Positions 1 through 8,721 are shown, counted from the stretch's first letter. The stretch: 64,000 bases of DNA from an uncultured Gemmatimonadota bacterium (GCA_903910555.1 CAIVZZ010000010.1:33154-97153); one strand, 5' to 3'. Program-made: numbers and translations. Notes: generated by a model from the sequence alone, not told the origin.

Positions 1-531
1 AAGGATGTCGACGTCCTGGCGATCGCTGCAGCGTGGGGCTCGAAAGAAGTCGCCGGCGCAACAGCCGCGCCGACCAACACGCCTGACAGCGTCATCGCAA
101 CCGTTGGCAATGCGCACGTGAGAATTCTGTACTCGCGTCCTGCGCGCCGCGGCCGTGAGCTCTGGGGCAAACTCGTTCCGTATGACACCACCTGGCGTCT
201 TGGTGCAGACTTCGCAACGCAGCTCAAGACCGACGCCGATATCACCATCGGCGGTACGAAGGTCGCGGCCGGCACCTACACGCTTTGGCTGCTCCCATCA
301 CAGGGTGAGTCATTTCTCATCGTGAATACAAAACTGCAGGATCCGCGTGATCCGACGCGCCGCCTCTGGGGCACGCAGTGGGATCCCGCGAACGACATCG
401 CGAAAATTTCGGTGCAGAAACACATGAGCCTGCCAACCGAAGAAGAGCGCTTTCACATCTTCATCGAGAATGGAATGTTGATGATGCATTGGGGCAATGG
501 CGGCTACGGCGTTTCAATCAAGGGCAACTGA
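1..531 (+). CDS. DUF2911 family protein (5' end outside window)
   Basis: The frame is open from base 1 to a TGA at 529-531, so the N-terminus, including any signal peptide, lies outside the window. The visible 176 residues match the DUF2911 pattern: 'RPARRGRELWG' followed by 'LVPYDTTWRLGAD', then 'ITIGGTKVAAGTYTLW' and a C-terminal beta-rich part ending 'WGNGGYGVSIKGN'. DUF2911 proteins are usually secreted beta-sandwich proteins of unknown function, often 170-280 aa long; that is family knowledge, not something shown here. The transaldolase gene begins 2 bp after the stop, so the two are probably cotranscribed. No catalytic role can be assigned. Confidence 0.85.
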   Translation, partial: KDVDVLAIAAAWGSKEVAGATAAPTNTPDSVIATVGNAHVRILYSRPARRGRELWGKLVPYDTTWRLGADFATQLKTDADITIGGTKVAAGTYTLWLLPSQGESFLIVNTKLQDPRDPTRRLWGTQWDPANDIAKISVQKHMSLPTEEERFHIFIENGMLMMHWGNGGYGVSIKGN

Positions 532-533
532 CC

Positions 534-1673
534 ATGGCGAATCCGCTCGAGCAACTGCACGCCGCCGGCCAGTCGATCTGGCTCGACTATATCGATCGCA
601 CAATGCTCCACAACGGTGAACTCGCGCGCCGCATTCAGAGCGACGTCCTCACCGGCATGACGTCGAACCCGACAATCTTCGAGAAGGCGCTCGCGCAGGG
701 CACGGCCTACGATGCGCAGCTGAAGGACGCGGCGGGCGATCGCACGGCGTGGGAAATGTTCGAACTCGTCGAGACCGACGATGTCCGCGCGGCATGCGAC
801 ATTTTCCGTCCTGTGTACGATGCAGCCAAGGGGCGCGATGGTTTTGTGTCGATCGAAGTGTCGCCGGGTTCCGCGCACGATGCCGAGGCGACCATCACCG
901 AAGCACATCGTCTCTGGAAAACCGTCGCGCGTCCGAACGTGATGATCAAAGTGCCGGGCACGCCTGAGGGGGCCGTCGCGGTGCGCCGGTTGATTGCCGA
1001 TGGCATCAACGTGAATATCACGCTGCTCTTTTCGATCGACGCGCACAAGCGCGTGATCGATGCGTATCTCGATGGTCTCGAGGATCGCGTGAAAGCCGGC
1101 GGCGCGATCAGCGGCGTTGCGAGTGTGGCGAGCTTTTTTGTGAGCCGCGTCGACACCGAAGTTGAGAAGCGCCTGGACGCGCTAGTGAAGGCCGGGTCGT
1201 GCGACGCGAACCATGCCGACGCACTGCGCGGAAAAGCTGCGATCTCAAACGCAAAGCTGGCGTATCGTCTCTTTCGTGAGTGCTTCGCCGGGCCGCGATG
1301 GGACGCGCTCGCCGCAAAGGGGGCGCAGCTGCAGCGTCCGCTCTGGGCGAGCACCAGCACAAAAAATCCTGCGTATCGTGACGTCATTTATGTGGAGCAG
1401 CTGATCGGCCCCGACACCGTGAACACGATGCCGCCGGCCACAATCGAGGCGTTCCGCGATCATGGTGTGACCGCGCAAACTGTCGACGCCGATCTCGACA
1501 CCGCGGAGCGCGTGATTTCCGATCTGGCCGCCGCGGGAATTCCGCTCAAGGGAGTGACCGACCAGCTGCTCACCGACGGCCTCGCGAGTTTCCAGAAATC
1601 TTTCGAGACGTTGATCGCCGGCCTCGAGTCCAAGGCGAAACAGCTCGGCCGCACGCTCGTCGCCAGCCGCTAG
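534..1673 (+). CDS. tal: Transaldolase
   Basis: A 379-aa enzyme of the non-oxidative pentose phosphate pathway, moving a dihydroxyacetone unit between sugar phosphates in the cytoplasm. The open frame extends upstream to 378 inside the previous gene, but ATG 534 gives the normal transaldolase start (MANPLEQLHAAGQSIWLDYI). Visible motifs are 'GMTSNPTIFEKA' near residue 45 and 'VMIKVPGTPEG', whose Lys139 is the expected Schiff-base lysine. 'LWASTSTKNPAY' follows further on. The length fits the longer, roughly 370-aa TalB/Tal class found in actinobacteria and cyanobacteria rather than the 220-aa form. Pyruvate kinase follows after 24 bp, so this is a sugar-catabolism cluster. Confidence 0.95.
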   Translation: MANPLEQLHAAGQSIWLDYIDRTMLHNGELARRIQSDVLTGMTSNPTIFEKALAQGTAYDAQLKDAAGDRTAWEMFELVETDDVRAACDIFRPVYDAAKGRDGFVSIEVSPGSAHDAEATITEAHRLWKTVARPNVMIKVPGTPEGAVAVRRLIADGINVNITLLFSIDAHKRVIDAYLDGLEDRVKAGGAISGVASVASFFVSRVDTEVEKRLDALVKAGSCDANHADALRGKAAISNAKLAYRLFRECFAGPRWDALAAKGAQLQRPLWASTSTKNPAYRDVIYVEQLIGPDTVNTMPPATIEAFRDHGVTAQTVDADLDTAERVISDLAAAGIPLKGVTDQLLTDGLASFQKSFETLIAGLESKAKQLGRTLVASR

Positions 1674-1697
1674 TACACAGCTAGCAACCGACAATCC

Positions 1698-3101
1698 GTG
1701 ATTAAAGCCCGCACCAAGATCGTCTGCACGCTCGGCCCTGCATCGGCGACTCCGGAAGCCATCCGGTCGCTGATTGAAGCCGGGCTCGATGTCGCGCGAA
1801 TTAATTTTTCGCACGGCACGTACCCCGAGCATGCGCGCACAATTGCCACGATTCGCGCGCTTGCCACCGAGCTGAAGCGTCCGGTCGCGATCATGGGCGA
1901 CTTGCAGGGTCCGCGGATTCGCATCGGCGATCTCTCCGCGCCGATTCCTGTGACCGACGGTCAGGAATTGGTCTTTACACACGAACCGCACGCCCAGCCA
2001 GGTGATGTGCCGGTGACATACGACGATCTCGCGGAAGACGTGAAGATCGGCGGCCGCATCCTGGTAAATGACGGGCTGCTCGAGTTCGAAGTGCTGTCGA
2101 TCGATGGCAAGCGCGTGAAAGTGCGCACGATTCACGGCGGCCCGATCAAATCGCACAAGGGGATGAATCTCCCGGGTATCGATGTGTCCGCGCCGTCGCT
2201 CACGGAGAAAGACCGCGCAGATATCGTGTTCGCGGTGGAACACGACCTCGATTACATCGCGCTGAGTTTCGTGCGTCGCGCCGACGATATCCGCGCGCTG
2301 AAGGCGCTGCTGCCGAAAGGCATCCTGGTGATCGCGAAGATCGAAAAAGACAGCGCGCTCCGCCGACTCGAGGAAATTCTTCAGGCGAGCGATGCCGTGA
2401 TGGTCGCGCGCGGAGATCTCGGTGTTGAACTGCCCTTTGAAGAAGTGCCGCTCGCGCAGAAGCGCATCATCGGCCTCGCGAATCGATTTGGCCGTCCGGT
2501 GATCACGGCGACGCAGATGCTCGAGTCGATGATCGAGCACCCGCGTCCGACACGCGCCGAGGCGAACGATGTGGCGAACGCGGTGCTCGACGGCACCGAT
2601 GCCGTGATGCTTTCCGCGGAAACCGCAGCGGGCGCGTTTCCGACGCTCGCGGTCGAGGCCATGCGGCGCATCGTGATCGCTGCCGAGACTCTTCCTGTTG
2701 CTCGTGGAATTGGTATCGATCGTCTCGAGCCGGGCACGGCGACTACTGAAGAAACAATTGCATCAGCCTCGGTCACTGCGGTCCGCCTGCTCGGCGCGCC
2801 GTCCGTGATCGTGTTCACCAAGAGTGGATTCAGCGCGCGCGTCGTCGCGGCGAGGCGCCCGGGCGTGCCGATCGTTGTTCTGACGGATCAGGCGCGAACG
2901 TATCGCCAGCTCGCGCTTGTCTGGGGCGTCGTCCCATTCCTTGTGCCGCACGCGGATACGTATGAGCAGATGGCCGCGATCGCACGGCAGCTGCTGCTTG
3001 CAGAGGGAATCGCCAAGTCCGGTGACCGCGTCGTCGTCACCGCCGGCGTGCCGTTCGACGTGCCGGGTACGACAAACAACCTGAAAGTCGAGACGGTGTG
3101 A
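1698..3101 (+). CDS. pyk: Pyruvate kinase
   Basis: Catalyses phosphoenolpyruvate plus ADP to pyruvate plus ATP, the last step of glycolysis. The start is GTG 1698 (VIKARTKIVCTLGPAS), giving 467 aa, normal for a bacterial enzyme with A, B and C domains. 'RINFSHG' near the N-terminus, 'VMVARGDLGVELP' near residue 240 (Mg/K site), 'PVITATQMLESM' and 'DGTDAVMLSAETA' near residue 300 are the classic motifs. The C-terminal allosteric domain is present and ends 'GTTNNLKVETV'. The stop overlaps the start of the next gene by 4 bp (GTGA), implying translational coupling with the metallo-hydrolase. Confidence 0.96.
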   Translation: MIKARTKIVCTLGPASATPEAIRSLIEAGLDVARINFSHGTYPEHARTIATIRALATELKRPVAIMGDLQGPRIRIGDLSAPIPVTDGQELVFTHEPHAQPGDVPVTYDDLAEDVKIGGRILVNDGLLEFEVLSIDGKRVKVRTIHGGPIKSHKGMNLPGIDVSAPSLTEKDRADIVFAVEHDLDYIALSFVRRADDIRALKALLPKGILVIAKIEKDSALRRLEEILQASDAVMVARGDLGVELPFEEVPLAQKRIIGLANRFGRPVITATQMLESMIEHPRPTRAEANDVANAVLDGTDAVMLSAETAAGAFPTLAVEAMRRIVIAAETLPVARGIGIDRLEPGTATTEETIASASVTAVRLLGAPSVIVFTKSGFSARVVAARRPGVPIVVLTDQARTYRQLALVWGVVPFLVPHADTYEQMAAIARQLLLAEGIAKSGDRVVVTAGVPFDVPGTTNNLKVETV

Positions 3102-3874
3102 AGCTCACCTTTCTCGGCACCGGAACCAGTTTCGGTGTGCCGCAGATCGGATGCGAGTGCAGCGTGTGCCGGTCAACCGACCCGCGCGATAAACGCACGC
3201 GCGTCGGAGCGGTGGTGGAGTCCGATGGCACCGCACTGTTGATCGACACGCCGCCCGAACTTCGCCTCCAGCTGATTTCAACGGGCATACAGAGCGTCGA
3301 CGCCGTGCTCTTCACGCACGATCATGCCGATCACACGCATGGCCTCGACGACATCCGGGCGATATCGGTGCTGCGCGGTTCGCCGCTTCCATTTTATGGT
3401 CCCCCGGAAACGCTCGCCAGCCTGCGGCAGAAGTTTCCATACGTGTTCGACGATTCAATCCAGCCGCTCCCCGGTACGAGCAAGCCGGAGGGAAGCGCGC
3501 ATCCTCTCGAGCCCGGCGTCAGCGCGCGCATCGGCAATCTCGATGTGATCCCGCTTGCGGTGCCGCATGGGCGAATCCGCGTGTTCGGCTATCGCATCGG
3601 ACCGATCGGCTATGTGACCGACGCGAAAACGATTCCGGACGACGCCTGCGCGCTGCTGGCTGGGGTGAAAGTGCTCGTGCTGAACGCACTCTTTCACGAG
3701 TCGCACCCAACACACCTCAGTTTCGACGAGGCCGTCGCCATTTCGCGCCGGATCGGCGTGGAGCGCACGTTCCTGACGCACCTGACCCACCACGATGCGC
3801 ATGCGGACCTCGAAGCCGGGCTTCCCGCAGGCGTTTACCCGGCCTTTGACGGCCTGCAAGTCGTCGTAGACTGA
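3098..3874 (+). CDS. MBL-fold metallo-hydrolase, PhnP-like
   Basis: A 258-aa metallo-beta-lactamase-fold hydrolase. The N-terminus has 'FLGTGTSFGVPQIGCECSVC' and 'STDPRDKR', the cysteine-bearing motif typical of PhnP (phosphoribosyl cyclic phosphodiesterase) relatives. The metal-binding signature 'THDHADHTHGLDD' lies near residues 73-85. Further ligands are likely in 'AVPHGR', 'VTDAK', 'NALFHESHPTHLS' and 'LTHLTHHDAHADLE'. No phn genes are nearby, so a role in phosphonate use is not supported; a general cyclic-phosphate or phosphodiester hydrolase is the safer call. GTG 3098 overlaps the pyk stop, so it is translated from the same message as pyruvate kinase. Confidence 0.88.
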   Translation: MKLTFLGTGTSFGVPQIGCECSVCRSTDPRDKRTRVGAVVESDGTALLIDTPPELRLQLISTGIQSVDAVLFTHDHADHTHGLDDIRAISVLRGSPLPFYGPPETLASLRQKFPYVFDDSIQPLPGTSKPEGSAHPLEPGVSARIGNLDVIPLAVPHGRIRVFGYRIGPIGYVTDAKTIPDDACALLAGVKVLVLNALFHESHPTHLSFDEAVAISRRIGVERTFLTHLTHHDAHADLEAGLPAGVYPAFDGLQVVVD

Positions 3875-3882
3875 GAGTTTCC

Positions 3883-3915
3883 AAGGTTTCTGAAAGGTTT
3901 TTGAAAGGTTTTTGA
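3883..3915 (+). repeat. Three tandem 11-bp repeats (AAGGTTTYTGA)
   Basis: Three head-to-tail copies at 3883-3893, 3894-3904 and 3905-3915 differ at one base in the first copy. They start 9 bp after the metallo-hydrolase stop and lie in the 80-bp leader of the aldolase gene. Each copy contains an AAGG Shine-Dalgarno-like core, and a fourth AAAGG at 3944-3948 sits close to the aldolase start. Replication slippage or a leader element are both possible. Confidence 0.8.
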
Positions 3916-3960
3916 AGCCCGTGCCGTTGATTCGGCCCCTCTGAAAGGCCAAATTTGAAT

Positions 3961-5379
3961 ATGACCGCCAGCCCCGACCTGATTCGCATTCTCGCGCCCA
4001 TCGCCTCGATCGAGGGCGGCGCGCTCCGCATCACAAATGAATCCGCGCTTGCCTCGGCGCAGATGGACCAACTCGTGCGGGTCGCGGTGTTCGGCGCCGA
4101 GTCGGATCGCCACTGGGCGCGTTGGGCGATCTGGGAGCTTGGCCAGGCGGTTGGTGTCCGCTCGACGTCGATCCACTCGCTGTATCTCGCGCGTGGCCGC
4201 GGTGAGATCAAAGGGTTCACCGTCCCCGCGATCAATGTTCGCGGTCGCGCATACAACACGGCACGCGCGATTTTCCGCACGGCGATCAAACTGGAAGCGG
4301 GCGCATTCATCCTTGAAATCGCGCGCTCGGAAATTGCGTATACCGATCAGCGCCCGTCAGAGTATGTCGCGGTGATGCTCGCGGCTGCGATGCGCGAGGG
4401 TTTCCGTGGCCCCGTGTTCATTCAGGGCGATCACTTCCAGGTGAACGCCAAGAAGTATGCTGTCGATGCGGCCAAAGAAGTCGGCGACGTGAAGCACCTC
4501 GCGACCGAGGCGATCCACGCGGGCTTCTTCAATATCGATATCGATACGTCGACGCTCGTCGATCTTTCCAAGAGCACGCTCGACGAACAGCAGCGCCTCA
4601 ACTACGAAGTTGGCGTCGACATCACGCGCCACGTGCGTTCGCTCCAGCCCAAGGGCGTCGATATTTCCCTCGGCGGTGAGATCGGCGAGGTCGGCACGGA
4701 GAACTCGACCGTGCCCGAGCTCCGCGCGTACATGGACGGATACAATAGGACGCTCGCGGCTCAGGCGCCGGGTACCGAAGGGCTCGCAAAGATTTCAGTG
4801 CAGAGCGGCACGTCGCATGGCGGCGTTGTTCTTGCCGATGGATCCATTGCTGACGTCGCGCTGGACTTCAATACGTTGCAGGCACTTGGTGAAGAAGCGC
4901 GCAAAGACTATGGGCTCGCCGGCGCCGTGCAGCATGGCGCGTCGACCCTCCCGGAAACTGCGTTCCATAATTTCCCGCGCGTCGAGACGGCAGAGATCCA
5001 TCTCGCGACGGGATTTCAGAACATGCTGTACGATCTGATCCCGGCTGCGCTGCGCGACGAGATCTACGCATGGCTGCGTGTGAACGCCGTCGAAGAAAAG
5101 AAGGCTGGTGATTCGGACGAGCAGTTCATCTACAAGACGCGGAAAAAAGCGCTCGGACCGTTCAAGGAGAAACTTTGGGCGATCGGCGGCGCTGACGCAG
5201 CCGCGCTCGATCGTGCTTTCGATCAGAAGTTCGAATTCCTGTTCACACAGCTCGGCGCGCGCGGCACAGCTGCGTACGTCGCGCGTTTCGTCACCACGGC
5301 GCCGATGCATCGCGCGGCGCCAACCGACGGTAAGGCCGGCATCGCTGCGGCCCCCGATGATCTAGACGCCGGCGAGTAG
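3961..5379 (+). CDS. Class II fructose-bisphosphate aldolase family protein
   Basis: A 472-aa zinc-dependent class II aldolase-like enzyme, expected to cleave or form ketose bisphosphates in glycolysis or gluconeogenesis. Visible elements are 'VPAINVRGRAYNTARAI', 'PVFIQGDHFQVN' (the D/H metal and catalytic motif), 'DISLGGEIGEVGTEN', 'SVQSGTSHGG' (phosphate-binding glycine loop) and 'GAVQHGASTLPE'. It is about 120 residues longer than E. coli FbaA, with an extra C-terminal helical part, and matches the long aldolase type seen in several non-proteobacterial phyla. ATG 3961 is used here. An in-frame TTG at 3955 has better spacing (6 nt) to the AAAGG at 3944-3948, so the protein may be two residues longer. 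Together with tal and pyk it makes a central-carbon cluster. Confidence 0.88.
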   Translation: MTASPDLIRILAPIASIEGGALRITNESALASAQMDQLVRVAVFGAESDRHWARWAIWELGQAVGVRSTSIHSLYLARGRGEIKGFTVPAINVRGRAYNTARAIFRTAIKLEAGAFILEIARSEIAYTDQRPSEYVAVMLAAAMREGFRGPVFIQGDHFQVNAKKYAVDAAKEVGDVKHLATEAIHAGFFNIDIDTSTLVDLSKSTLDEQQRLNYEVGVDITRHVRSLQPKGVDISLGGEIGEVGTENSTVPELRAYMDGYNRTLAAQAPGTEGLAKISVQSGTSHGGVVLADGSIADVALDFNTLQALGEEARKDYGLAGAVQHGASTLPETAFHNFPRVETAEIHLATGFQNMLYDLIPAALRDEIYAWLRVNAVEEKKAGDSDEQFIYKTRKKALGPFKEKLWAIGGADAAALDRAFDQKFEFLFTQLGARGTAAYVARFVTTAPMHRAAPTDGKAGIAAAPDDLDAGE

Positions 5380-5406
5380 CAGGTTGTAGCAGGTTCTAGC
5401 AGGTCA
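5377..5406 (+). repeat. Three tandem 10-bp repeats (TAGCAGGTTS) starting at a stop codon
   Basis: Copies at 5377-5386, 5387-5396 and 5397-5406 begin with the TAG stop of the aldolase gene, so the stop triplet is repeated three times at 10-bp spacing. The last copy ends TCA instead of TTS. No protein is affected. Confidence 0.8.
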
Positions 5407-5454
5407 ATGCACGCTGATAACCGGCGCGCCCTTTACCGATATGGAGCTTCCCAG

Positions 5455-6357
5455 ATGAAGAAATTGTTTATGCTCACGGCGGTGTTGCTGGTTGCCGCAT
5501 GCGACAAGTCGAAGCCCGAACTCGACAAGACGATCGTCCAGATGCAGCAGATCTCGGCAGAAAAGGACTCGCTGCTGAAGGACGTGATGCAGACGTCGCA
5601 GTTCATCGCCGATGTGAACACCCAGCTCGCCACGGTGAAGAGCCGCAACGCCGGCAAGCCGGTGAAGGGCGCCGCGGGCGCTCCGGAGACGAGCCTGACG
5701 CCGGCGCAGCAGCGCGATGCGATCAAGGACAAGATCAAAGAGCTGACGGACCGGTTGAATGAGGCCGAGTCACGGCTCGGCGCGAGCCGCAACCGCGTGA
5801 AGGAACTCACGGCGAACAACGCGGCGCTGACATCGCAGCTCGCGTCGTACGATTCGACGATCGCCGCGTTCAAGACGATCATCGACAACCAGAAGACCGA
5901 GATCACCTCGCTCACGGATCAGCTCGCCGCGCTCCAGACTGAGAATGCGGGGCTTCGCGCGGACAAGGCGCAGCTGACAACCGACAAGACCGCGCTCACC
6001 GCGGAAAAGTCGAACCTCACGAGTGAGCGGAACACCGTGTTCTATGTGATCGGCACCAAGGACGAGCTGCTCAAGAAGAAGATCATCGAGCAGGCGGGCG
6101 GCGCGCTGGGGATCGGCAAAACGCAGGTTCCGGCACGCGATCTCAATCCATCGGACTTTACGGCGATCGACAAAACGCAGGTCACGCAGATTGCGTTTCC
6201 GAAAGCCGACAAGACGTACAAAGTGATCACGCGGCAGGATATCGCGTCGCTTGAGACGGCTCCGGACAAGAACGGCCGCATCAAGGGCGGACTCAAGATT
6301 ATCAACGCCGACAAGTTCTGGGCGGCATCGAAGTTCCTGATCATTCTCGAGCAGTAG
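5455..6357 (+). CDS. Coiled-coil lipoprotein
   Basis: A 300-aa predicted lipoprotein of unknown function. ATG 5455 is preferred over the upstream in-frame ATG at 5407: it gives a signal peptide with a lipobox (MKKLFMLTAVLLVAAC, Cys16) and has GGAG at 5443-5446. Mature residues 17-200 are almost entirely heptad-like, rich in K, E, D, T and L ('ALTSQLASYDSTIAAF', 'LRADKAQLTTDKTALTAEK'), so a long helical rod in the periplasm is expected. The C-terminal 100 residues ('VFYVIGTKDELLKKKII' and 'TYKVITRQDIASLE') form a small alpha/beta domain. It may link membrane and cell wall or act as a periplasmic spacer; neither is proven. Confidence 0.8.
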   Translation: MKKLFMLTAVLLVAACDKSKPELDKTIVQMQQISAEKDSLLKDVMQTSQFIADVNTQLATVKSRNAGKPVKGAAGAPETSLTPAQQRDAIKDKIKELTDRLNEAESRLGASRNRVKELTANNAALTSQLASYDSTIAAFKTIIDNQKTEITSLTDQLAALQTENAGLRADKAQLTTDKTALTAEKSNLTSERNTVFYVIGTKDELLKKKIIEQAGGALGIGKTQVPARDLNPSDFTAIDKTQVTQIAFPKADKTYKVITRQDIASLETAPDKNGRIKGGLKIINADKFWAASKFLIILEQ

Positions 6358-6367
6358 GCGCGCCTTC

Positions 6368-7300
6368 TTGGCCGCAGGAATACCTGGCATAGACCTGTCG
6401 GCGCACGGTGAGCGGACCGCGAGTCCGCTCACCGTCGTCGGCGAGTATGCGCAGGCGATGTGGCACAAGATGGGGAAGGACGATCTCTTTTTTCTTGCCG
6501 GCGGTGTGGCGTTCAGCATTCTCCTCGCCGGCGTCCCGTTTTTTCTTCTCCTCGCGTCGGGACTTGGATACGCGCTGAACCAGACCGCTGACGCATCGTC
6601 GGGCGCGGCGGTCGACTTCATTCAAAATCTCTTTCCCGCGATGTGGAGCGGGTCCGGCTCGCTTGTCGATCCGATCATGCACGACGTGGTGCGCACGCGC
6701 GGCACCGCGGGCATATTCGGCGCCGTCGCGTTCATCTGGTTCTCGACGCGGCTGTTTGGATCGATGCGCTCGGTGCTGCTCCATGTGTACGAAGTGCCGC
6801 ACGGCCACGGCATGGTGTGGGGCAAGCTGTTCGACGCCGTGCTGACACTCGGGACCACCGTGTTGATCGTGGTGTGGGTCGCGGTCAGCACCTATATCGC
6901 GCTCGCACGTTCGAGCGGTGTGGCGTTGCTGAACAGATGGGGCCTTCATGCCGAGCAGGTGATGCTTCCGCTGACCTATCTCGCGGGGCGCGTCATCGCA
7001 TTCGCGCTGCTCGTGGGGCTGTTCACGACGCTGTACAAGCTGCTGCCGAACCGTCCGGTGCGCTGGAATCAGGCGGCCGTCGGCGGTCTGACGAGCGCGC
7101 TCCTCTTCGAAATCGCACGAAGTGTTTTTTCGTTTGTCGTGCACCATTACGATCCCGCGTCGTGGTACACGGGGACGCTGGCGGCGGTGATCGTCGTGAT
7201 GTTCTGGGTCTATTATGCCGCGCTGATTTTCGTGATCGGCGGCGAGTTCTCGCAGGTGTACGAGCACCGGTACCTGGAGCGAGCGGTGAAGCGAACATGA
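6368..7300 (+). CDS. YihY/virulence factor BrkB family membrane protein
   Basis: A 310-aa inner-membrane protein with about six hydrophobic segments. 'DLFFLAGGVAFSILLAGVPF' near residue 40, 'NRPVRWNQAAVGGLTSALLF' and 'YTGTLAAVIVVMFWVYY' are typical of the YihY/BrkB family, whose biochemical role is not settled. Some members are annotated as transporters; the old RNase BN label was an error. The start is TTG 6368 with no clear ribosome site; ATG 6460 is a possible shorter start. A perfect 11-bp inverted repeat at 6406-6434 lies inside the first 25 codons. The stop overlaps the start of the threonine aldolase (ATGA). Confidence 0.85.
   Translation: MAAGIPGIDLSAHGERTASPLTVVGEYAQAMWHKMGKDDLFFLAGGVAFSILLAGVPFFLLLASGLGYALNQTADASSGAAVDFIQNLFPAMWSGSGSLVDPIMHDVVRTRGTAGIFGAVAFIWFSTRLFGSMRSVLLHVYEVPHGHGMVWGKLFDAVLTLGTTVLIVVWVAVSTYIALARSSGVALLNRWGLHAEQVMLPLTYLAGRVIAFALLVGLFTTLYKLLPNRPVRWNQAAVGGLTSALLFEIARSVFSFVVHHYDPASWYTGTLAAVIVVMFWVYYAALIFVIGGEFSQVYEHRYLERAVKRT
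6406..6434. repeat. Perfect 11-bp inverted repeat with 7-bp loop
   Basis: Arms CGGTGAGCGGA (6406-6416) and TCCGCTCACCG (6424-6434) flank a 7-base loop. The hairpin is GC-rich with no T-run, and lies 49 bp after the lipoprotein stop, in the annotated start of the YihY gene. It could regulate translation of that gene, or sit in an untranslated leader if the true start is ATG 6460. Confidence 0.75.
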
Positions 7301-8322
7301 CGAATCCGATGATCGATCTGCGCAGCGACACCGTCACGAAGCCGTCGCCGGCAATGCGTCGCGCGATTGCGGACGCCGAAGTCGGCGACGACGTGCTCGA
7401 CGGCGACCCGACGACACGCAAGCTCGAAGAGCGCACCGCCGAGATACTCGGCCAGGAGCGCGCGATCTTTTTCCCGTCGGGCTCGATGGCGAATCAGGCC
7501 GCGATCTGGGCACTCGGCGAGCGCGGCACGGAGATGTACGTGCACGAAGATTCGCACATCGTGAATCTCGAAATGGGCGGCGCGTCGGCGCTGGCCGGAA
7601 TGCAGCTGCGAATGATTCGTGGCGCGCCGCGCATCACGCGCGAAACGCTGAGTGCGGTGATACGCTCGCCCGGGCGCGATTTTCCGCGCGCGACGCTGCT
7701 CTGCATTGAGAACACGCACAATGGATCAGGCGGGATGGTGACACCGCTGCCCGAGCTGAGCGCGCTCGCGGCAGTGGGCCGGTCGATGGGATGCAAGATT
7801 CTTCTGGATGGCGCGAGGCTTTGGAATGCGAGCGCTGCGACGGGAACGTCGCCCGCAGATTTTGCAGCGACGGCCGACGCAACGATGGTTTCGTTTTCAA
7901 AAGGACTCGGCGCTCCAGTCGGCGCTGCACTCGCTGGTTCGGCGGACGTTATCAAAGCCGCGGGCGAGGCGCGGAAGCGATATGGCGGCGGGATGAGACA
8001 GTCGGGAATTATTGCTGCCGGCGCGCTGTACGGCCTTGAGAATAATCTTGCGCGGCTCGGTGAAGATCACGCGAACGCCAGACGATTCGCCGAAATCGTC
8101 GCCGAGGAAAAAAATGCGACCGTCGTGCCACCCGAGAGCAACATCGTGATGATCGATCTGCCGCCGGGCACGGACTCGATGACGTTCGGTAAGGAAGCGA
8201 TGGCGCGCGGTGTGCGCGTTTCTGTCTGGACCGCGTCGCGCGTGCGCACCGTGATGCACCTCGATGTGACGCTCGCAGAAATCGAGCGCGCCGCGATGAC
8301 GTTGCGCGATATGCTAAGCTGA
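7297..8322 (+). CDS. ltaE: Low-specificity L-threonine aldolase
   Basis: A 341-aa PLP enzyme cleaving L-threonine/allo-threonine to glycine and acetaldehyde. The open frame runs back to 6643, but ATG 7297 gives the standard N-terminus 'MIDLRSDTVTKPSPAMRRAI' and overlaps the upstream stop by 4 bp. Motifs include 'GDDVLDGDPTTRKLE', 'FFPSGSMANQAA', 'VHEDSHIVNLEMGG', 'CIENTHNGSGG' and the PLP lysine in 'VSFSKGLGAPVGA'. It belongs to the fold-type I beta-eliminating lyase family at normal length. It probably supplies glycine and one-carbon units. Confidence 0.95.
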   Translation: MTNPMIDLRSDTVTKPSPAMRRAIADAEVGDDVLDGDPTTRKLEERTAEILGQERAIFFPSGSMANQAAIWALGERGTEMYVHEDSHIVNLEMGGASALAGMQLRMIRGAPRITRETLSAVIRSPGRDFPRATLLCIENTHNGSGGMVTPLPELSALAAVGRSMGCKILLDGARLWNASAATGTSPADFAATADATMVSFSKGLGAPVGAALAGSADVIKAAGEARKRYGGGMRQSGIIAAGALYGLENNLARLGEDHANARRFAEIVAEEKNATVVPPESNIVMIDLPPGTDSMTFGKEAMARGVRVSVWTASRVRTVMHLDVTLAEIERAAMTLRDMLS

Positions 8323-8346
8323 ACGCTGAACCAACCGGAGAGAACC

Positions 8347-8721
8347 ATGGCGCATCAACATTCTGAAGCATTTCTCGCGATCGTCAACGATTCGAAATCG
8401 CGAGTCAAGGAAGTGAACGTCGCCGACACGCTCGCGCGGCTCAAGGCGAATCCGACGGCGGTACTGATCGATGTCCGCGAGGACAACGAATGGACGGCTG
8501 GGCACGCGGCCGTCGCGAAGCATTTGGGGAAGGGAATCATCGAGCGCGACATCGATGCGGCGGTGCCTGATAAATCGACGGAACTGATTTTGTATTGTGG
8601 CGGGGGATTCCGCTCGGCGCTCGCGGGCGATGCGCTGCAAAAGATGGGATATACGAACGTGTGGTCGATGGCCGGCGGCTGGCGCGCGTGGAACGAAGCT
8701 GGCGCACCGACTGCCAAGTGA
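8347..8721 (+). CDS. Rhodanese-like domain protein
   Basis: A 124-aa single-domain rhodanese. 'VLIDVREDNEWTAGHAAVAK' is the first conserved block. The catalytic loop is 'LYCGGGFRSAL', with the active cysteine followed by a six-residue loop ending in R, as in sulfurtransferases rather than Cdc25 phosphatases. The domain ends with 'SMAGGWRAWNEAG'. There is no signal peptide, so it is cytoplasmic. The start is ATG 8347 with GGAGAG 7 nt upstream. The sulfur donor and acceptor are unknown; neighbours give no clue. Confidence 0.92.
   Translation: MAHQHSEAFLAIVNDSKSRVKEVNVADTLARLKANPTAVLIDVREDNEWTAGHAAVAKHLGKGIIERDIDAAVPDKSTELILYCGGGFRSALAGDALQKMGYTNVWSMAGGWRAWNEAGAPTAK

Noticed and set aside
1245..2540. 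431-codon - strand frame opposite tal and pyk
   Set aside because: Spans two recognised genes in antisense and shows the Arg-rich composition expected of GC-rich shadow frames.
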